This document shows positions 17,105-25,753 of a DNA stretch of 64,000 bases, piece by piece. How positions within the stretch are numbered: position 1 is the stretch's first letter; each line of letters opens with the position of its first letter. The translations under genes and the position numbers were made by a program. The notes below the pieces were generated by a model. The model was not told where the DNA came from. It ran no database searches and saw nothing but the letters and a program-made list of their open reading frames with translations. The stretch comes from Veillonella_A intestinalis (GTDB lineage Bacteria; Bacillota; Negativicutes; Veillonellales; Veillonellaceae), in the NCBI RefSeq assembly GCF_943192895.1, contig NZ_CALPCB010000008.1, forward strand, positions 62,001 to 126,000. Reading direction: 5' to 3'.

Positions 17105-17151
17105 GCCCTTCTCGTGGATTTGATTCGTGCGAATTAATCTTTGAGAAGGGC
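17105..17151 (-). terminator. Terminator of the MobA-like gene
   Basis: GCCCTTCTC (17105-17113) pairs with GAGAAGGGC (17143-17151); an inner TTCG-TGCGAA hairpin lies in the loop. On the minus strand GTTTTATG follows. It may also back up the pdu terminator on the plus strand (CTTTGTT). Confidence 0.7.
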
Positions 17152-17207
17152 TTTGTTATATTTGTTATATTGTTGTATATCTAGTATATTACTATATTGC
17201 TATATAC

Positions 17208-17861
17208 CTATTCTGGTTTATGGACAAGAACTTTTTCTGTATCGATATGAGGAATCTTGTGGAAATATTCTTGTGCATATTCTAAATCTTCAGGCGTATT
17301 AATGTCGATGAAGATATCCGCTTCTAAGGTGTTTTCTTTTAATGGTAATTGAAGTAGCGGCACTTCTTTGTAGAAAGAGTGTAGAAGTTTTTCACCAGCT
17401 TCGATTTTTTCTTTCATGATTGGTAAGAGCTGGCGATTATAAATAGCGTGTAAGCAAATATCCTTACCATTAAGCATTGGCACAACTACTTGTGCTACTC
17501 CTTGGCTTTCTACCATGCGATCTAACACCACTAAAGACAAGAATGGCATATCTACGCCAATAACAAAGATATTTTCTGCATTACAGTGCTCAAAGGCGGT
17601 AGCTACAGCGCCTAGGGTATTGTGACCAGGATAGTTATCTTCCACTACATTAGCGTCTTTTAAAGGTTCGAAGCGATCGAAGAGGGTCTTATTATCGGTA
17701 ACAATAATGGGATCCTTTTCAAAGGAAAAAGCAAGCATTGTGTAGATAGTTTCGATTAGAGTTTGATCGCCAAATTTGGCAAATACTTTATTGTACCCCA
17801 TGCGAGAACTGTTGTGGCCTGCTAAGATAACCGGTTGTAAACTTGATAATTTTTCATACAT
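17208..17861 (-). CDS. MobA-like molybdenum cofactor nucleotidyltransferase
   Basis: 217 residues with a Rossmann-type nucleotidyltransferase fold. The N-terminal signature reads LAGHNSSRMGYNKVF where MobA has LAGGxSSRMGxDK, so one glycine and the usual Asp are changed. VIGVDMPFLS matches the metal-binding GCDMPF-type strand. MobA adds GMP to molybdopterin. With these changes the substrate may differ, for example CTP (MocA-like). It stands alone between the pdu and pho regions. AAGGGGG precedes the ATG. Confidence 0.72.
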   Translation of the reverse strand: MYEKLSSLQPVILAGHNSSRMGYNKVFAKFGDQTLIETIYTMLAFSFEKDPIIVTDNKTLFDRFEPLKDANVVEDNYPGHNTLGAVATAFEHCNAENIFVIGVDMPFLSLVVLDRMVESQGVAQVVVPMLNGKDICLHAIYNRQLLPIMKEKIEAGEKLLHSFYKEVPLLQLPLKENTLEADIFIDINTPEDLEYAQEYFHKIPHIDTEKVLVHKPE

Positions 17862-17995
17862 AATAATAACCCCCTTTATATTGTGTGTCTAATTTAATGA
17901 TACCATAAACGCATAATTAAAATAAAGAAAAATCATGATGAAATTATGAGTTATGGTATAAATTTTGCATAATAGTACACAGGTAAGGGGGTTAT

Positions 17996-18114
17996 ATGAG
18001 AATAAGGTATACTCGAAATATAAAGTTGAAAATCACTTTTAATAGTAAGCCCATAAGGAACTATTAGTCATTATGTTGCTTAGTGGAGGCTGTATCTCTC
18101 AGATTGGTGGCTAA
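17996..18114 (+). pseudogene. Possible frameshifted remnant of a small lipoprotein
   Basis: An AGGTAAGGGGG site precedes ATG 17996, which opens a 23-codon basic frame (MRIRYTRNIKLKITFNSKP). The frame stops at 18067, but an overlapping frame continues KELLVIMLLSGGCISQIGG, ending at 18114. The latter looks like a lipoprotein signal with a lipobox cysteine. One frameshift would join them. It could equally be chance; no family recognised. Confidence 0.25.
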
Positions 18115-18122
18115 GTTGGTAA

Positions 18123-19823
18123 TTACTTGTCGGATGTTTTAAAACGTAGTGTAAAGGTTGTGCCTTGACCAGGTTCACTTTTTACAGCGACAGAGCCACT
18201 ATGAATTTCCATGATATGTTTTACTAAAGCAAGACCTAAACCACTGCCTTCGCGCTTGCTATTACGACTTGGATCAGCTTGGTAGAAGCGTTCGAATATA
18301 CGGCTTTGTTTATCCTTAGGGATACCAATGCCTTCATCTGTAATAGTGACGATAGTAAACCCTTCTTTTAATTCCATATCAACAACTATGTGATTATCTA
18401 TAGTTTTGCTAAATTTGATAGCGTTGTCAAAGAGATTAATGAAAACCTCTTCTACTAATTTAGGAGACATGAGAAAAGCGGGGCTTTCCCCAGTCATAGC
18501 TAAGGTAATATTCTTCCCTTGGCGCTTTGTAGCTAGTTGTTGCCAAGCTGAATTGATAACTGAACGAAGGGACGTTTTTTCAAATAAAACTTCGGAGCCT
18601 CCATCTTCAATACGGGAGAGTTTTAAGATAGTATCAATTAACTCTTGCATATGAAGGGCTGCCGTATGAATGTGGCCTCCTAGAACGGTAGCATCGTCTT
18701 TATTTGGATACATACCCTTGGCTAAAATTTCAGAGTAACCACTAATAGTAGTTAGTGGCGTTTTTAATTCATGAGATACATTAGACGTGAATTCATGACG
18801 TCGTTGTTGCTCTAAGTAGCTTTGGGTAATATCTGAAATGATGATTAAGAGACGGCCTTTGTAACGATCATCTTCTGTGATATGGAAGACGATACGGAAA
18901 TGTTGGTTATCCTTGTGAAGTAAGTATTCACCGCCTTGATGTTTGCGCATCGCATTGATTACATGTTTACGCCAGTCTACGTCATCCGTCAGGAGCAATA
19001 AGGATTCACCATGTAATTCCGTTTTATAATTTAAAAATTCTTTTAAATGTTCGTTATAAGTAATAATGGTACCATCAAGTTCTGCTAGTAATAAGCCTTC
19101 CGCCATTTCTTCCATGATGGAACGAAGGGTGTTTTTCTCTGCTTGTAAACGAACGATCATGGCCTCTAGCTCATTCTTTTGGAAGGATAGACGAGAGAGT
19201 AGCGGTGTAATTTCAGTATAGGCTTCATCGATAACTAGTTTGGTATCACTATGTGAAGTCCAAGCTTTTACAATTTCTTCAATTGGATAGATGGCATCTG
19301 CCGTCCAACGACGTGCTAATAGATAACAGCCACCCGACATGAGCACGAAGAGAGCTAAGAGGCCAGGGGCCGCATCGATAATTACTTTATATACAGTAGA
19401 GCCATTACGTGATACTCGTAGAATGGAGTTGTCTGGTAAACGTAAGGCTTCATAGTAGCTAATGGAATGTAATGTTGCAGAATCACGAATATCACTACCT
19501 TCGCCTTTGAGAATAGCCTGTGCTATTTCAGGGCGCTGGAGATGATTATCCATGGTTTCTGCATCGTGAGAAGAATCATAGAGGACTTTGCCTTCATAGG
19601 AAATCCAAGTAATGCGCAAAGTATTATTGGTGGATTTAGTAATGGCAGCTAATCTCTCTGGCGTCAAAGTACCGGTAGAGGCGATAATTTTGCCTTCTGT
19701 GTAAAGGACAGTACGAAAATCATCTTTCCAGTTATTATAGAATAGGTAGCTTAAAATAACGGTACTTACGACTAGACTTAACATACCTAAACCAAAGAGA
19801 GCCCGGAAAAATTTCTGTCTCAT
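18123..19823 (-). CDS. phoR: PhoR-type sensor histidine kinase
   Basis: 566 residues. A membrane helix lies at about 10-30, an extracytoplasmic segment at 31-150, a second helix at 152-170, a coiled linker and a PAS domain at about 235-335. The HisKA domain has phospho-His351 (SNVSHELKTPLT), and the HATPase has NLFDNAIKFSK, DEGIGIPKDK and GSGLGLALVKH. It overlaps the response regulator gene by 4 nt and lies downstream of pstSCAB. It is thus the likely phosphate sensor of the PhoR/PnpS group, with the Pst transporter as probable input. Confidence 0.88.
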   Translation of the reverse strand: MRQKFFRALFGLGMLSLVVSTVILSYLFYNNWKDDFRTVLYTEGKIIASTGTLTPERLAAITKSTNNTLRITWISYEGKVLYDSSHDAETMDNHLQRPEIAQAILKGEGSDIRDSATLHSISYYEALRLPDNSILRVSRNGSTVYKVIIDAAPGLLALFVLMSGGCYLLARRWTADAIYPIEEIVKAWTSHSDTKLVIDEAYTEITPLLSRLSFQKNELEAMIVRLQAEKNTLRSIMEEMAEGLLLAELDGTIITYNEHLKEFLNYKTELHGESLLLLTDDVDWRKHVINAMRKHQGGEYLLHKDNQHFRIVFHITEDDRYKGRLLIIISDITQSYLEQQRRHEFTSNVSHELKTPLTTISGYSEILAKGMYPNKDDATVLGGHIHTAALHMQELIDTILKLSRIEDGGSEVLFEKTSLRSVINSAWQQLATKRQGKNITLAMTGESPAFLMSPKLVEEVFINLFDNAIKFSKTIDNHIVVDMELKEGFTIVTITDEGIGIPKDKQSRIFERFYQADPSRNSKREGSGLGLALVKHIMEIHSGSVAVKSEPGQGTTFTLRFKTSDK

Positions 19824-20518
19824 ATGGTGGCCTCCCAGCGGTAGCCAATACCGCGCACTGTTTTAAGGTGACGACCTGCGGTACCCAAATGTTGGCGTAG
19901 GGTAACGACGTGCATATCTACGGTTCGAGATTCCCCTTCATAGGAGAAGCCCCACACCACTTCCATTATGCGTTCACGAGAAAGGGCAATCCCTGTATTT
20001 TCCATAAAGTATAAAAGAAGTTCATATTCTTTTAGGGTTAAAGTAATCGGTTGATCTTCATAGGTGACAATGCGGCTATCTTTGTCGAGGACTAAGTTGC
20101 CACAGGTGAGAATTGATTTTTTTGGTGGGGCTGTAGGGCGAGTGCGCCGTAGTAAAGCTTTAATTCGAGATACTAATTCAACAACACCGAAGGGTTTTGA
20201 AATATAATCATCGGCACCACCATCAAGGCCTTGAACCACATCAATTTCTGATGTTTTGGCAGTAATCATAATAATAGGTAAGTCTGTTGTATCAGGGCGT
20301 TCGCGAAGTTTATGCAAGATAGAGAGCCCATCTTCTCCTTCTAGCATAATATCCAGTAAGACAAGTTGAGGTCGGCGTTCTTCTAAGGCTGCCCAGAAAG
20401 GACTGCTCGACTCGAAGGTGCCGACCTCAAAGCCCTGCCCACTTAGTACATAGGAGATAAGACCGCGGATGCTATCTTCATCTTCTACACAATAGATTAA
20501 AGGCTGGGTTTGTTTCAT
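19820..20518 (-). CDS. phoB: PhoB/PhoP-type response regulator
   Basis: 232 residues: receiver domain with acidic pocket CVEDED and phospho-acceptor Asp56 (LVLLDIML), then an OmpR-type winged helix (LTLKEYELLLYF, SRERIMEVVWG, TVDMHVVTLRQHLG). It would bind the direct repeats ahead of pstS. The ribosome binding site AAGGAG is right after the terminator that separates it from pstB, so it may be expressed by read-through. Confidence 0.9.
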   Translation of the reverse strand: MKQTQPLIYCVEDEDSIRGLISYVLSGQGFEVGTFESSSPFWAALEERRPQLVLLDIMLEGEDGLSILHKLRERPDTTDLPIIMITAKTSEIDVVQGLDGGADDYISKPFGVVELVSRIKALLRRTRPTAPPKKSILTCGNLVLDKDSRIVTYEDQPITLTLKEYELLLYFMENTGIALSRERIMEVVWGFSYEGESRTVDMHVVTLRQHLGTAGRHLKTVRGIGYRWEATI

Positions 20519-20540
20519 AGTAATCTCCTTATTGATGTAG

Positions 20541-20573
20541 AAAAAAAGGAACGAACTGCATTGAGTTCGTTCC
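20541..20573 (-). terminator. Intra-operon terminator between pstB and the response regulator
   Basis: On the minus strand GGAACGAACT pairs with AGTTCGTTCC around a six-base loop and seven or eight T follow. This is a textbook intrinsic terminator. It should cut pstSCAB expression from that of the two-component pair, leaving limited read-through. Confidence 0.88.
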
Positions 20574-20584
20574 GGGGCGAGTCA

Positions 20585-21415
20585 TTAACCGAAGCGACCA
20601 TTAATGTAGTCTGCCGTTTTTGGCTGAGTTGGTTCGGTAAATATTGTCTTCGTTTTATTATATTCTATCAAATCTCCCATCAAGAAGAAAGCAGTTTTAT
20701 CAGAAATACGGGCTGCTTGTTGCATATTATGCGTTACAATAACGATAGTATAGTCTTCTTTGAGCTCTAAAGCTAGTTCTTCAATCTTAGCTGTAGAGAT
20801 AGGATCTAGGGCACTAGTTGGTTCGTCCATGAGGATAACGTCAGGGCGAGTAGCCAACGTGCGGGCAATACAAAGACGTTGTTGCTGACCGCCAGATAGG
20901 CTAAGGGCACTTTTGTGCAAACGGTCTTTTACTTCATTCCATAAGGAGGCTTGGGTCAAGCTTTTTTCCACGATTTCATCGAGTTCACTAGCTTTAGTGA
21001 TACCTTGCAAACGAGGGCCAAAAGCTACATTGTCATATAAGCTTTGAGGGAATGGATTTGGTTGTTGGAATACCATGCCTACACGGTGGCGTAGCACGAT
21101 AGGTTCCATATCGGCGTAAATATCTTCTCCTTCGAGTAAGATTTTACCTTTTACTGTTACATTCCCTTCTAAGTCATTCATGCGGTTTAAAATACGTAAG
21201 AATGTAGATTTACCGCAACCGGAAGGACCGATTAAGGCTGTAATTTCATTCTTTTTAATATCCATGTTGATATTTTTTAAGGCATGGAAGGAACCATAGA
21301 AAAAGTCTAAATTTTCTACAGTGAAAGCGTTGCCACGAGCTTCGTTAGCGATAGCTTTTGCTTGTGTATTAACAAGTACTTGTGGGTTAGGCATTACAAC
21401 TTCAGAAATTTCCAT
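20585..21415 (-). CDS. pstB: Phosphate ABC transporter ATPase PstB
   Basis: 276 residues with Walker A GPSGCGKST, ABC signature LSGGQQQRL, Walker B VILMDEPTSALD and the PstB-specific RMNDLEGNVTVKGKILLEGEDIY (start quoted: RMNDLEGNV). An N-terminal extension of about 20 residues precedes the ABC domain. It powers phosphate import through PstCA. Its start overlaps the pstA stop by one base. Confidence 0.95.
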   Translation of the reverse strand: MEISEVVMPNPQVLVNTQAKAIANEARGNAFTVENLDFFYGSFHALKNINMDIKKNEITALIGPSGCGKSTFLRILNRMNDLEGNVTVKGKILLEGEDIYADMEPIVLRHRVGMVFQQPNPFPQSLYDNVAFGPRLQGITKASELDEIVEKSLTQASLWNEVKDRLHKSALSLSGGQQQRLCIARTLATRPDVILMDEPTSALDPISTAKIEELALELKEDYTIVIVTHNMQQAARISDKTAFFLMGDLIEYNKTKTIFTEPTQPKTADYINGRFG

Positions 21416-22317
21416 TATTTATTCTCTCCTAAGTTTTTACGATTAAGGTGACGGCTTAAGGCACGAGCACCGATACTAAATGTGAATACAAGGGCTAATA
21501 ATAAGAGGGCGCTCAAGTTGGCCATAGCTTCGGCATTAGATGCAAGCGATTCACTACGGGAGGCCCAAATTTGTAAGGCTAAGGTTTCACCAGAACGGAA
21601 TGGGTTAAAAGCGTTGGTAGGTGAGGTAATATCTGTACTTGCCCAATTAATATCAGTACTCATACCTGCTGTAAACATAAGTGCCGCAGCTTCACCGAAT
21701 ACACGACCAGCGGCTAAGATAATCCCTGTAATAATGGCTGGGAAAGCGGCTGGTAGTAATACACGACTAATCGTTTGCCATTTGGTAGCGCCTAAGCCAT
21801 AACTACCTTTTGCATAAGATGGTGGTAAGGCACGCAAGGCGTCTTCTGTAATGGTAGCGATAAGCGGTAAGGTTAAGATAGATACTGTTAAAGCACCAGC
21901 AAATAGATTCCATTGTGAGTTGGTCATGATGATAAATACGAGGTAACCAAACAAACCAAGTACGATGGAAGGTAAGGAGGATAAGGTTTCAATGGATATA
22001 CGCATAATCCGTTGTGCTTTACCTTCAGTAGCATATTCTGCCATATAGATGCCACCACCGATACCGAGTGGTACGCTGATAAGAAGGGCTAAAAATACTA
22101 GGTAGACTGTGTTGAACAATTGATTGCCGATCCCCGTTGGCGAAAAGGCTAACAGTTCCAGTTTGAAATCGCTTAGGGCGTTCCACGCAATGTGACCTAC
22201 AAAGGCGAGTAATAAGAGTAAGACAGCACCGGCTAAGCCGTGGAGGACTAGGGTGATAAGTCTATCGGTGGATAAGGCCCGCTGACGAGGAGCGGGGATG
22301 GCTTTACTTGCTCTCAC
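21415..22317 (-). CDS. pstA: Phosphate ABC transporter permease PstA
   Basis: 300 residues, six membrane helices and the permease loop DALRALPPSYAKGSYGLGAT. The start is GTG 22317, with AAAGGAGG 8 nt upstream, so the gene begins 14 nt before the end of pstC. This points to coupled translation. Pairs with PstC to form the channel. Confidence 0.94.
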   Translation of the reverse strand: MRASKAIPAPRQRALSTDRLITLVLHGLAGAVLLLLLAFVGHIAWNALSDFKLELLAFSPTGIGNQLFNTVYLVFLALLISVPLGIGGGIYMAEYATEGKAQRIMRISIETLSSLPSIVLGLFGYLVFIIMTNSQWNLFAGALTVSILTLPLIATITEDALRALPPSYAKGSYGLGATKWQTISRVLLPAAFPAIITGIILAAGRVFGEAAALMFTAGMSTDINWASTDITSPTNAFNPFRSGETLALQIWASRSESLASNAEAMANLSALLLLALVFTFSIGARALSRHLNRKNLGENK

Positions 22318-23212
22318 TGAGGGCGCCTCCTTTAGATGTAATGTAACGGATTAGAAGAATAAAGAGTAAGGAAATAATAAAGAGTAAAAGGGCCATAGTC
22401 CATAAGGCCATATTATATTCACTGCCTTCCATAGTACCGCCCATATCAGCAGCAATAGCACTCGTTAAGTTAACCGTAGGGTCAAGGAGTGAGGTTGGAA
22501 AGGCTTTCATCTTACCAATAACCATAGCAACCGCTAAAGCTTCACCAAAGGCACGTGCTAGGCCTAAGACAACGCCTGCTAAGATACCATGCTTAGCTAC
22601 TGGCAAAACGATTTTGTAAATTACTTCCCAACGCGTAGCGCCTAGGCCATAGGCCCCTTGGCGGTAGGTTTTGGGAACACTGTTAATAGCATTCATCGTT
22701 ACAGATGTAATCGTTGGAAAAATCATGAGTGCTAAAACGATGGAAGCAGCTAATACAGAAAAACCACTATGCGCATCGGTGTATTTTTGAATGAAAGGAA
22801 CAAGAATAGTAAGGCCTAACCAACCATAGATGATTGAAGGAATTCCTACAAAAATTTCAATCACTGGTTGCCAGAATTTACGGCCTAGGCTAGGTGTGAT
22901 TTCTGCCATATAAATGGCGAGTGCAATACTGATTGGAGTTGCCATCAATAATGCAAGGGCACAGGTAATAAGAGAGCCGACAATGTAAATGCCGGCTCCA
23001 ACGTGGCCACCCCCGTCGAGCGTGTCGGCGGGTTGCCACTGCGTAGAAAATAGGAATTCTGAAAGACTGTGCCCGTAGATCGTAAAGGTCCCGGTACCGC
23101 GATAGAGCAAGAAGATCCCGATAGCTGCGGTTACGACTAACAAGAAGAGACCTGTACCTTTGATTACGTAACGCCAAATTCGATCGGCGCGAAGCGTGCT
23201 TTCAATGTTCAT
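22304..23212 (-). CDS. pstC: Phosphate ABC transporter permease PstC
   Basis: 302 residues, six membrane helices, permease loop AINSVPKTYRQGAYGLGAT. Close spacing to pstS (3 nt) with a GGAG site in the pstS end. Length and motifs match PstC. Confidence 0.94.
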   Translation of the reverse strand: MNIESTLRADRIWRYVIKGTGLFLLVVTAAIGIFLLYRGTGTFTIYGHSLSEFLFSTQWQPADTLDGGGHVGAGIYIVGSLITCALALLMATPISIALAIYMAEITPSLGRKFWQPVIEIFVGIPSIIYGWLGLTILVPFIQKYTDAHSGFSVLAASIVLALMIFPTITSVTMNAINSVPKTYRQGAYGLGATRWEVIYKIVLPVAKHGILAGVVLGLARAFGEALAVAMVIGKMKAFPTSLLDPTVNLTSAIAADMGGTMEGSEYNMALWTMALLLFIISLLFILLIRYITSKGGALSESK

Positions 23213-23215
23213 CTA

Positions 23216-24100
23216 TTATTTCTCCGTTTTCACTTTAGAGGCTACACCGTAACCTTTGGATTCTAACACTTTACCGTATTCATCAGACATGATGAAATCT
23301 AAGTATGCTTTTTGTAATGCATTAGGTTCCCCTTTAGTGTACATGTGTTCAAAGCCCCATACTTTGTAAGAACCGTTGTAACTATTTTCAAGAGTTGGTG
23401 CTACACCATCGATGGAGATAGCAGCTACGCTTGAGTTATTTAATAGATAAGGTAAGGCTACATAACCGATAGCACCTGGTGTGTTGGAAATGCTTTGGAT
23501 AAGTGCACCAGAATCATCTGTTTCTAAGGATTTGTTAGATGCTTCTTGGTTTTTATCAAGGGCAAATTCAGAGAAGAGTGCGCGTGTACCAGAAGTAGAT
23601 GGACGAGTTACAAGAACTACGTTTTGATCAGGACCGCCTACATCTTTCCAGTTAGTTACTTTGCCAGTGAAGATATCGATTAATTGTTCTTTAGATAAGT
23701 TTGGCACTGCTTTAGCAACATCTTTGTTTGCTACAGCAGCTACAGTTACGATAGCTACTTTGTGGTCTACAAGTTCAGCTGCTTTTTCTTTTGGTAATTT
23801 GCTTTCTGCTGGCACGTCGGAGTTACCAATGTTTACAGTGCCATCAGATACTTGTTTAAGACCTGTGCCAGAACCACCACCATTTAATACGATGGATACA
23901 TCAGGATGTTTCTTTTTAAATTCAGCCGCTGCATCTTTAGCAAGAGGGAGTAAGGCTGAAGAACCAGAAGAAGTGATTGTACCTTTTAAAGCTTGTTGTG
24001 AATCAGCTGGAGCCGAACCGCTGTTACCGCAACCTGCTAAACCTAAAGCTAACACACTTGCCATAACCATTGCTGTAAGAGCTTTACTTTTGAATTTCAT
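23216..24100 (-). CDS. pstS: Phosphate-binding lipoprotein PstS
   Basis: 294 residues. The signal peptide ends in the lipobox LAGC at about residue 24. The phosphate-binding loops are visible as SSGSSALLPLAKDAA, GGGSGTGLKQVSDG and RPSTSGTRALF. It captures phosphate outside the cytoplasmic membrane. It is first in the leftward pst cluster and preceded by Pho-type direct repeats. Confidence 0.95.
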   Translation of the reverse strand: MKFKSKALTAMVMASVLALGLAGCGNSGSAPADSQQALKGTITSSGSSALLPLAKDAAAEFKKKHPDVSIVLNGGGSGTGLKQVSDGTVNIGNSDVPAESKLPKEKAAELVDHKVAIVTVAAVANKDVAKAVPNLSKEQLIDIFTGKVTNWKDVGGPDQNVVLVTRPSTSGTRALFSEFALDKNQEASNKSLETDDSGALIQSISNTPGAIGYVALPYLLNNSSVAAISIDGVAPTLENSYNGSYKVWGFEHMYTKGEPNALQKAYLDFIMSDEYGKVLESKGYGVASKVKTEK

Positions 24101-24413
24101 GATTGAATTGCCTCCTAATCGATGGACGTATTTACAAATTTAGTTTGTATACACAGTATACATAAGGTTTGTAAAGTTTATGTCGGAAGCTTTGTAAAAG
24201 TTTTGTAAATTTAATAATTAGTGGGAATACTCTCAAATTAAGGCCTAATTAAGGCCTATATAAATAGGTTTTATTATATTAATAACAAGAGCCGATTGTC
24301 TTGATAATACAGTGTATTATATGAGGGATCTAGTTTGATTATTTAGGCCCATGCTTGAAAAGAATTACGGTGAGGTATACAATAAGTGGTAGTAATTTTT
24401 ATTGAGGTGACTT
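24101..24413. other. Divergent intergenic region between pstS and alr
   Basis: 313 bases. It holds the pstS promoter and Pho-type repeats near 24151-24209 on the minus strand. A direct repeat ATTAAGGCCTA occurs twice at about 24237-24258. The alr ribosome binding site TTGAGGTG lies at the right end. No gene is seen. Confidence 0.6.
24151..24209 (-). promoter_or_regulatory. Pho-box direct repeats and -10 of pstS
   Basis: On the minus strand TTTACAAA occurs at 24209-24202, 24198-24191 and 24175-24168. The first two are 11 bp apart and the third 23 bp further, that is about two turns. This is the spacing of PhoP/PhoB boxes made of TT(A/T)ACA-like repeats. TATACT near 24157 serves as the -10. 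The response regulator encoded in the same cluster is the expected ligand. Confidence 0.7.
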
Positions 24414-25523
24414 ATGAGACCTACTCACTTAGAAATTGATACGGCGATTATCCGTGAAAATTTACGTCGTATTAAAGATAGTTTGCCAGAATGGAGTACT
24501 AGTACGGCTGTTATTAAAGCCAATGGATATGGTCATGGCAGTGTTATGGTTGGCCGAATTGCGGTAGAAGAAGGTTACGAATCATTAGCGGTAGCATTTC
24601 CAGAAGAAGCTTTGCCATTACGGGCAGCAGGGATTACGGTTCCTATTTATTTATTAGGGATTACGCTGCCACAGTCTTTTGATTTAATTATAGAAGGCAA
24701 TTCACGGCCTGCTATTTGTGAATCTACTGATTTGGAGGCTTTAGAAGCTTGTGCAGCTCGTCATGAAACGATTATTGAATGTTGTATTGCCGTTGATACA
24801 GGGATGCACCGTATAGGTGTGCATCCAGATAGAGCGCTTGATTTTATGCAGGAAGTAGAGTCGTATCCTCATCTTCGAGTAGATGGTTTCTTTTCACATA
24901 TGGCGAGTGCTGATGCGGCAGATAAAACCAGTGCCCATAAACAGACCGAGTTATTCCGGCATATGGTAGAAATGATTCGTGCTCATCGTTCAGATCCTTT
25001 CCGCTTTTCTATGGCCAATAGTGCTGGCTTATTGGCTGTGAAAGATAGTCTGTTTACAGATGCTCGCCCTGGTATTATTCAATATGGGATTATGCCATCC
25101 TTAGATGTGCCAAATCGTTTAGGTCTACGTCCGGCGCTTAGTTTACATAGTAAAGTTGTTCATGTGCAACATTTAAAAGCCGGTGAACGGATTGGCTATG
25201 GTGGTACTTATACGACAGACCGTTTAACTACGATTGCTACAATTCCTGTAGGCTATGCTGATGGTTATCCAAGGAGTTTATCCAATCGGGGTGCTGTCTT
25301 AATTCATGGACATCGTTGTCCAATTGTAGGGCGTGTTTGCATGGATCAGTTGATGGTAGCCATGCCTGAAGGGGTGCCAGTACATCCTGGTGATGCAGTG
25401 GTATTGATTGGTACACAGGGGGACGAAAGTATAACTGTATTGGAGATTGCCACTTTGGTGGGTACTATTCCATATGAAATATTCTGTGATTTTTCAGAAC
25501 GAGTGCCAAGAATTTATGTGTAG
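24414..25523 (+). CDS. alr: Alanine racemase
   Basis: 369 residues: PLP-binding Lys35 in AVIKANGYGHGS, catalytic Tyr in ERIGYGGTY, and RVCMDQLMV. It interconverts L- and D-alanine for peptidoglycan. It is monocistronic, with TTGAGGTG before the ATG and a strong terminator after it. Length is typical of the family. Confidence 0.95.
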   Translation: MRPTHLEIDTAIIRENLRRIKDSLPEWSTSTAVIKANGYGHGSVMVGRIAVEEGYESLAVAFPEEALPLRAAGITVPIYLLGITLPQSFDLIIEGNSRPAICESTDLEALEACAARHETIIECCIAVDTGMHRIGVHPDRALDFMQEVESYPHLRVDGFFSHMASADAADKTSAHKQTELFRHMVEMIRAHRSDPFRFSMANSAGLLAVKDSLFTDARPGIIQYGIMPSLDVPNRLGLRPALSLHSKVVHVQHLKAGERIGYGGTYTTDRLTTIATIPVGYADGYPRSLSNRGAVLIHGHRCPIVGRVCMDQLMVAMPEGVPVHPGDAVVLIGTQGDESITVLEIATLVGTIPYEIFCDFSERVPRIYV

Positions 25524-25552
25524 TTGGTAATTGAAGAGAAATATATTGATAT

Positions 25553-25595
25553 AAAAGCCGATACATCCAGTTAGAAATGGATGTATCGGCTTTTT
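25553..25595 (+). terminator. Terminator of alr
   Basis: AAAGCCGATACATCCA pairs with TGGATGTATCGGCTTT around an eight-base loop, followed by T residues. Confidence 0.9.
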
Positions 25596-25753
25596 AAGTT
25601 ATGCGAAAATTTTGAATTCTTGGGCAAGATAGTTTATTGTTGATGGTAAAATTCTAGCATTTAATTGGGTGTAGCGTTATTCTAAGTGTATTTGAAAAGT
25701 TGAACAATATAAAAAATATATGGACTTCATTTAGTAAATGTTAAAACATAAAG

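Noticed and set aside
23661..24143. 160-codon plus-strand frame opposite pstS
   Set aside because: Fully antisense to the PstS coding region and its promoter; no supporting site or family.
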